The notes beneath the pieces are model-generated. The model made no database searches. It saw nothing but the letters and a program-made list of their open reading frames with translations, and was not told where the DNA came from. Source: Humibacillus xanthopallidus (GTDB taxonomy: Bacteria; Actinomycetota; Actinomycetes; Actinomycetales; Dermatophilaceae). Taken from it: a stretch of DNA of 64,000 nucleotides. Both the position numbers and the translations under genes were made by a program. Location: contig NZ_VFQF01000001.1 of the NCBI RefSeq assembly GCF_006717145.1, forward strand, positions 2,418,001-2,482,000, given 5' to 3'. The stretch's first letter is position 1; each line of letters opens with the position of its first letter. Below are positions 59,703-64,000 of the stretch, in pieces.

Positions 59703-61169
59703 TCAGCCGCCTGCGGGCGGCTTCAGCGCCCACCAGTTGTCCATCCGACCGATAGCGACCGGACGGTCGACGACGACGCCGATGCCGCCATCAGCGACGC
59801 TGTCGAGGACGCGCCGCAGTCGGTAGAGGTAGGTCACGATGCCGGCTGCACCCTGCATCCAGCCGACAGCGGGCGGCAGCAGCGGATCGTCGTTGCGGTG
59901 CTCGACGGAACGCCAAAAGGCGCGGTCACCCTCGACCACGGCGTGCTCGACGAGGGCATCACCGAGGCGGACCGCGAGCGCCAGGTCGCGAGAGTCCCCT
60001 AGGCTGGTCCAGGCGTCCAGCAGCATGTCACCCACCCCTGCCGTGCCGCAACAGCGACCATCGTTGTCCCAGAAGCCTGGTCGCAGCCTTTCCGGTATGC
60101 CGGAGGCGTGGATCGCGTCTAGGCACCGTCGGTGCCAGCTGAGCGGGTGCTCCCCCGCCACCTTGTCGACTCCCGCCTCGTCGAGCGCGCGGAAGAGGAC
60201 CGAGGTGCCGGTCGGGCCGTGGCACCAGCCGTAAGCAATGGGTTCGAGCCCGAGCTCCGGCGCCGCGGGCACCAAATGCGGGAGCGCCAACCCTGGATGG
60301 CCGGACACGCGGAGCCCGACGAGGTGCTCCGCCCCTCGCCTGGCCTGCTCCACGACGTCTGGCCGCTCGAGCTCGGAGCCGGCGAGGGCCAAGGCGGTCG
60401 CGATGCCCGCCAGGCCGTGAGACCAGTTCGGCATGTCACGGCGCGGGCGCAGCCGGTGACGCTCCGGCACCATCGACCAGTTGACGCCGTCGGCCATCGG
60501 CTCGGCTTCAGCCAGGAGCACGTCGACGCAGCGGTTGGTCAGCTCGCGCGCGGCCGGCGCGCCGTGTCGCATCGCCCACAGCGCCGCGAGGAGGACACCG
60601 GCGGTGCCGGTCGTGGCGTCATGGATCCGTGCGTCCGGCGTGTACCCAGGGGGCCCCACGTGCTCGGTGGGCCAGCCGTCAGGGGTGAGCAGCTCCAGCA
60701 TCCGCAGGAGTGCCGTGTCCACGCCCGTCGGCGCTGCGACGCCTCCGTCCGGCCTCGCGCTCGGAGATGCCGGCCTCGCGATGAGCCCATCGGCGGCGAC
60801 CAGCGTGCCCACCGTGCTCGACTGGCCGTCGAAGTACGTCACGTCCGTGGCGACGGGAGACTCGGCACGCAGCCGATGGACGGCGCCGTCGACGAGCCGG
60901 CTCTCCTCGTCGGTGAGCTCGCGGGTGAGCCCGATCTCGCGGAGCGCGTGGACGAGGCCGGAGACGCCGCTGTGCAGGCCCTGTGGGAACTGCGACGGCT
61001 GGGCAGGTCCGCCGTCGAGGTCAACGGAGTCCGGGATCCACGGGCCACGGTCGTCCCACTCCACCTGGTCGAGCACCCAGCGCCAGGCAGCGGAGCCGAG
61101 TCGGGCGTAGTTCTCGGCCCTGGCGGCGGGATTCGGGCCGGGGAGTCCCGTCGGTGCCTGCTTCGACAT
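59703..61169 (-). CDS. LanC-like lanthionine cyclase family protein (orphan)
   Basis: 488 aa, alpha/alpha toroid. The LanC motifs are NWSHGLAGIATALAL (His about 251), YGWCHGPTGTSVL (zinc Cys about 313) and GRCCGTAGVGDMLLDA (Cys about 372-373). The last reads CCG where most LanC have CHG, so zinc would be held by three cysteines, as in ProcM-type cyclases. No lantibiotic precursor, dehydratase or transporter is nearby, so it could be a LanC-like protein of other function. Start at ATG 61169 (GTG 61172 possible). Divergent from a DinB-like gene with 44 bases between. Confidence 0.87.
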   Translation of the reverse strand: MSKQAPTGLPGPNPAARAENYARLGSAAWRWVLDQVEWDDRGPWIPDSVDLDGGPAQPSQFPQGLHSGVSGLVHALREIGLTRELTDEESRLVDGAVHRLRAESPVATDVTYFDGQSSTVGTLVAADGLIARPASPSARPDGGVAAPTGVDTALLRMLELLTPDGWPTEHVGPPGYTPDARIHDATTGTAGVLLAALWAMRHGAPAARELTNRCVDVLLAEAEPMADGVNWSMVPERHRLRPRRDMPNWSHGLAGIATALALAGSELERPDVVEQARRGAEHLVGLRVSGHPGLALPHLVPAAPELGLEPIAYGWCHGPTGTSVLFRALDEAGVDKVAGEHPLSWHRRCLDAIHASGIPERLRPGFWDNDGRCCGTAGVGDMLLDAWTSLGDSRDLALAVRLGDALVEHAVVEGDRAFWRSVEHRNDDPLLPPAVGWMQGAAGIVTYLYRLRRVLDSVADGGIGVVVDRPVAIGRMDNWWALKPPAGG

Positions 61170-61213
61170 CACACCATCGTGGCAGGCGCCCGAAATCGGC
61201 GCAGACTGTCTGT

Positions 61214-61732
61214 ATGCCCCTCAGCGCCGAGGCACGAGCGAGGCTGGAATGGATCCGCGACGACTACGTCGCGCTCGTGAGGTCTGCCGCGCCGCGCGAC
61301 CTCCTCGCCCCGTCGGATGGCACGAGGTGGACGAACCGCGAGCTGCTCTTCCACATGTGGTTCGGACAGCGCATCGCCCGAGCGCTCATTCCCGTGATGG
61401 GAGGCTTCTCGCAGTTTCCGCCGTCGGTTTCACAGGCGTACGCCGGCATGCTCTCCGCGGCGACCCGGCCCTACACCTGGATCAACTATGCGGCCGCCGT
61501 GGGCGGAGCCCGGGCGGCCGGCCTCGAACGCTCTCAACGGTGGATGATCGCCGACACCGCCTGGCTCCTGCGCTGGGCCGAAGGCGCCAGCGATGCCGAC
61601 CTCGCACGCGGGATGAGCGTCCCGCCCGGCTGGGACCCCTACTTCACGCCGTGGATGAGCCGGGCTGACGTCATGGACTGGTTGCCCAAGCACTACCAGC
61701 ATCACCGGGCTCAGCTCACGCTCGGGCGGTGA
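61214..61732 (+). CDS. DinB/ClbS-like four-helix protein
   Basis: 172 aa. LEWIRDDYVALVRSAAPRDLLAPSDGTRWTNRELLFHMWFGQRIARALIPVM and the C-terminal DVMDWLPKHYQHHRAQLTLG carry the His residues of DinB-type bundles. It is divergent from the LanC-like gene; a short palindrome CAGACTGTCTG (61202-61212) touches its start codon. Function unknown. Confidence 0.8.
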   Translation: MPLSAEARARLEWIRDDYVALVRSAAPRDLLAPSDGTRWTNRELLFHMWFGQRIARALIPVMGGFSQFPPSVSQAYAGMLSAATRPYTWINYAAAVGGARAAGLERSQRWMIADTAWLLRWAEGASDADLARGMSVPPGWDPYFTPWMSRADVMDWLPKHYQHHRAQLTLGR

Positions 61733-61775
61733 AGAGCGTCGCCAGCGCGCACCGAGCACCACATAATTTGATGCC

Positions 61776-61799
61776 TATCGATATTGACATCAATCGATA
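61776..61799. promoter_or_regulatory. Putative ArsR/SmtB-type operator and promoter of arsI
   Basis: TATCGATATTGACATCAATC plus GATA contains ATTGA-CA-TCAAT. The TTGACA inside it (61784-61789) may be the -35, with CAGGAT 17 bases on as a weak -10. Palindromes of this kind are typical of ArsR/SmtB operators. Confidence 0.6.
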
Positions 61800-61864
61800 C
61801 GCAGAGCAGGATGGGCCGCAGAAGGAGCCACCATCCATCGCCATCTCATGTCCGAGGAGACCCC

Positions 61865-62338
61865 ATGAACCGTGTCCAGCTCGCCCTCAACGTCGATGAC
61901 CTCGACCGGTCGATCGCCTTCTACTCCGACCTGTTCGGGACTCAGCCGGCCAAGGTCCGCCCCGGCTACGCGAACTTCTCCGTCGCCGAGCCGCCGCTCA
62001 AGCTCGTGCTCATCGAGAACCCCGGCGAGGGTGGCAGCCTCAACCACCTCGGAGTCGAGGTGGCCGACGTCGACACCGTCGACTCCGAGCAGACCCGACT
62101 CGCGACCCACGGCATGACGACCGTCGACGAGCGCGCCACCACGTGCTGCTACGCCAAGCAGGACAAGTTCTGGGTCCAGGGCGCCCCCGACGGCGAACGG
62201 TGGGAGGTCTACACCGTCCTCGCCGACAGCCCCACCTTCCGCGAGGAGGCCACCGACGAGGCGGACGCCTGTTGCGGCACGACCGCCAGCGGTGCACAGC
62301 CACTCACCCTGGAGGCGGCGCCCGCGTCCTGCTGCTGA
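61865..62338 (+). CDS. arsI: ArsI/CadI-family VOC dioxygenase
   Basis: 157 aa. VQLALNVDDLDRSIAFYSDLFG and NHLGVEVADVDTV are the VOC halves; ERATTCCYAKQDKFWVQGAPDGERWEVYTVLAD holds the family Cys pair and the Glu metal ligand. The tail has further cysteines (ACCG and SCC at the very end). ArsI cleaves the carbon-arsenic bond of methylarsenite; CadI is cadmium-induced. No arsR, arsB or arsC is nearby. ATG at 61865 follows GAGGAG. Confidence 0.88.
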   Translation: MNRVQLALNVDDLDRSIAFYSDLFGTQPAKVRPGYANFSVAEPPLKLVLIENPGEGGSLNHLGVEVADVDTVDSEQTRLATHGMTTVDERATTCCYAKQDKFWVQGAPDGERWEVYTVLADSPTFREEATDEADACCGTTASGAQPLTLEAAPASCC

Positions 62339-62542
62339 CGCGAGCGCGCGGACAGCCCCTGGAGCGCGGGCCTTCGGCCCTGAGGCAGGCACCCCGGCGT
62401 GCGATGGACGAGAGGGAGCGGCATCCGCGACACCTCGATCCACCCCACGGCCGAAGGCGGGCCCATGACTCGCACCTCAAGACCCGAGCAGGAGCGTGAC
62501 GCGCGCGAGCCATCCACGCCCCTCTGGCGGGCTCAAACCGCG

Positions 62543-62575
62543 CCCGGGGGCACACGCCGAACGCATGCCCCCGGG
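62543..62575. terminator. Bidirectional terminator hairpin
   Basis: CCCGGGGGCA pairs with TGCCCCCGGG, 10 pairs, 13-base loop, between the convergent arsI and Ser-rich genes. A second small hairpin GGGCC-TTC-GGCCC is at 62368-62380. Confidence 0.65.
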
Positions 62576-62598
62576 AGCGATCGCCAGGTCGTCGGCCC

Positions 62599-63207
62599 TC
62601 AGGCGCGGCGCCGGCGGTTCGCCGAAGCGACCATGAGACCACCCGCGACGACGACTGCCGCAGCCGCTCCGAGCCCGACCGCAGGCACGTCCGCCGGCTC
62701 TTCGGAGCTCAGCACGAGCTTGGGTGCGACGGCCGGAGCCGGAGCCGGAAGGTCACGGTCGGCCGCGCTGCTCGAACCGGCACCCGTCACGCGGCGACTC
62801 GAGGACGAGGAGGACAGGCCCTGCTCGGCCGCGCTGCTCGAGCCGGCACCCGTCACGCGGCGACTCGAGGACGAGGAGGACGGGCCCTGCTCGGCCGCGC
62901 TGCTCGAACCGGCACCCGTCACGCGGCGACTCGAGGAGGAGGATGAGGAGGAGGAGGATGAGCCCTGCTCGGCTGCGCTGCTCGAACCGGCGCCCAGTGC
63001 CTGGGCTCTCGAGGACGAGGAGCAGGACACGCCTGTGCCCCCACCGGATGTCCCGCACTGCACGGAGACGGGCGAGGGCGACGGGTCGCGCATCTGCGAC
63101 GAGGAGGCCGGCCCCACGAGGGTCAGGGACAGTGCCGCGGACGCGCCGAGTGCGGCGGCCACGCGACGGCGGGGGCGGTTGCTGCTGGTGTTGGACTGAC
63201 TGGACAT
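62599..63207 (-). CDS. Secreted Ser-rich repeat protein with C-terminal membrane anchor
   Basis: 202 aa. The signal peptide is RPRRRVAAALGASAALSLTLVGPASS. The mature chain is Ser-rich with four units like SSSSRRVTGAGSSSAAEQG (22-residue period). A Pro/Ala region then leads to a C-terminal hydrophobic helix and RRRR (GLGAAAAVVVAGGLMVASANRRRRA), like a sortase-type sorting tail without a visible LPxTG. GGAG precedes the ATG at 63207. No homologous family recognised; surface role is inference. Confidence 0.72.
   Translation of the reverse strand: MSSQSNTSSNRPRRRVAAALGASAALSLTLVGPASSSQMRDPSPSPVSVQCGTSGGGTGVSCSSSSRAQALGAGSSSAAEQGSSSSSSSSSSSRRVTGAGSSSAAEQGPSSSSSSRRVTGAGSSSAAEQGLSSSSSSRRVTGAGSSSAADRDLPAPAPAVAPKLVLSSEEPADVPAVGLGAAAAVVVAGGLMVASANRRRRA
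62768..63010. repeat. 66-bp tandem repeats in the Ser-rich gene
   Basis: Copies begin at 62768, 62834 and 62900 (66-base steps), and a fourth at 62978 after a 12-base expansion of GAGGAG-type codons. They are nearly identical, so copy number should vary easily. Confidence 0.9.
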
Positions 63208-63553
63208 GAGGCGCTCCTTTCACATGAGGTCGACCCGGCACGGTCGCGCCTGGACCGTGATAGCCCCCGGGGGCGCCGTGCCTCCCGGAAATCCGTCGGG
63301 TCGTGGCTGGAGCTGATCAAGCTGGGTTACGGACAGACGCGCGGAGGGGCGCCCAGATACCCCACCCGAGCGCCAACACCCGAGAGCAGGGCCGCTCCCA
63401 CCGTCCGGGGATCCGCCTCCGACGTCGTCCCACTCCACGGACCTTCGACCCTGACACTCGAGGGAGTGAGGGCGTAGACCCGAGATGGCGGAGGACACCC
63501 AGCCCATCGCCCAGCCCATCCCCCAGCCCATCCCCAGCCCAGAGGCGCACCGC

Positions 63554-64000
63554 ATGAGTGGAGCCCCGACACAGGACCACACAGATCCCACCCGCCACCC
63601 AGAGCCGGCCAGGCGGGCGGCGGTTCCTGCCACTGCCGCCCTGTTGGCCGCGACAGCGGTATGGGGTTCGACGTTCGTCGTGACCAAGGACTCGGTCGAC
63701 GAGCTGGCCCCAGCCTCCTTCCTCACCTGGCGCTTCGGGATCGCCGCAGCTGCTCTGCTGCTCGTGCGTCCCACAACGCTGCGAGACCTCGCCCGGACCG
63801 ACCTGTGGCGCGCCTCGGGCCTCGGGGTCTTCCTCGCCGCGGGCTTCCTGCTCCAGACCACCGGGCTCCTGCATACCCTGGCGGGCGTCTCGGGATTCCT
63901 CACCGGAGCAGCGGTCATCCTGACACCCCTCGTGGCCGCACTCCTCTTCTCCGAGAGGGTCGGTCGAAGCGGTTGGCTCGCCGTCGGCCTGTCCGCTCTC
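63554..64000 (+). CDS. EamA-family (DMT) transporter, C-terminus cut off by window edge
   Basis: 149 codons visible. ALLAATAVWGSTFVVTKDSVDELAPASFLTWRFGIAAAALLL is the first part of an EamA repeat, then [43 protein letters not shown]. An ATG at 63485 upstream in frame would add 23 residues of PIAQPIPQPIPSP-like repeat; the ATG at 63554 has AGAGG 8 bases before it and is preferred. Exporter of unknown substrate. Confidence 0.85.
   Translation, partial: MSGAPTQDHTDPTRHPEPARRAAVPATAALLAATAVWGSTFVVTKDSVDELAPASFLTWRFGIAAAALLLVRPTTLRDLARTDLWRASGLGVFLAAGFLLQTTGLLHTLAGVSGFLTGAAVILTPLVAALLFSERVGRSGWLAVGLSAL

Noticed and set aside
59567-59755. Short plus-strand frame near the LanC-like gene as a lanthipeptide precursor
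   Set aside because: It overlaps the tRNA-tail repeats and the LanC gene end, has no leader-like sequence and no Ser/Thr/Cys core arrangement.

Overview
The window is high-GC actinobacterial chromosome. The gene set suggests a coryneform or Intrasporangiaceae-like relative (Janibacter, Knoellia, Terrabacter, Phycicoccus type): an RpfB-type resuscitation factor, MptB and Pmt polyprenol-phosphate-mannose glycosyltransferases, a DivIC/FtsB protein with a long basic N-terminus, a CGNR protein, a DUF222-HNH gene with an SOS box, and many GTG starts. The family assignment is inference. No rRNA and no CRISPR array are visible.

Layout. (a) 1-5.8 kb: partial cystathionine beta-synthase, SGNH hydrolase, lipoprotein, FadA-type thiolase, small conserved protein and Bax inhibitor-1 protein. 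The cbs, SGNH-esterase and fadA3 neighbourhood resembles Mycobacterium Rv1074c-Rv1077. (b) 6.0-8.4 kb: a tRNA with a UAA anticodon, MptB-like mannosyltransferase and a SHOCT-domain protein. (c) 8.6-22.2 kb, mostly minus strand: ppx, DUF501, ftsB, eno, mazG, SurA-like lipoprotein, mfd, pth and rplY, interrupted only by a plus-strand sugar-phosphate transferase. (d) 22.2-27.1 kb: EamA exporter with a divergent CGNR regulator, asparaginase and an iron-sulfur photolyase. (e) 27.1-30.7 kb: prs, glmU, tRNA-Gln and TetR. (f) 30.7-37.0 kb: a hairpin repeat array, a membrane-tethered sigma factor fusion, and a MarR regulon (methyltransferase, MarR, glyoxalase), then an ABC-F ATPase. (g) 37.3-45.4 kb: ispE, rsmA, rpfB, tatD, metG, with SRPBCC, OsmC and rsmI. 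Blocks c, e and g together reproduce the order known from Mycobacterium Rv1003-Rv1026, cut into pieces by inserted genes. (h) 45.6-57.6 kb: accessory segment with HtrA-like protease, PEP carboxylase, WYL regulator with two DinB proteins, YqeY, dienelactone hydrolase, CPBP protein, an IS1595-type element and an HNH gene. It separates rsmI from pmt, which are neighbours in mycobacteria. (i) 57.7-64 kb: pmt, tRNA-Ala and an apparent tRNA-linked accessory tail (orphan LanC-like protein, DinB-like protein, ArsI/CadI dioxygenase, Ser-rich surface protein, partial EamA transporter).

The core genes cover translation and RNA maintenance (pth, rplY, metG, rsmA, rsmI), precursor supply (eno, prs, glmU, ispE, ppc), envelope glycosylation (mptB, pmt, glycosylphosphotransferase, rpfB) and DNA repair (mfd, photolyase, mazG).

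The most interesting signals are at the DNA level. The octamer CGGCATAC occurs about 39 times on both strands, far above expectation. A family of intergenic hairpins has fixed ATCGAAAGAGC ends and co-varying inner arms. A separate array of hairpins lies between TetR and the sigma fusion. An IS1595-type element has inserted exactly into the LexA box of the HNH gene, so that a LexA-box core persists on both sides. A tRNA with a UAA anticodon has a short class I variable loop.
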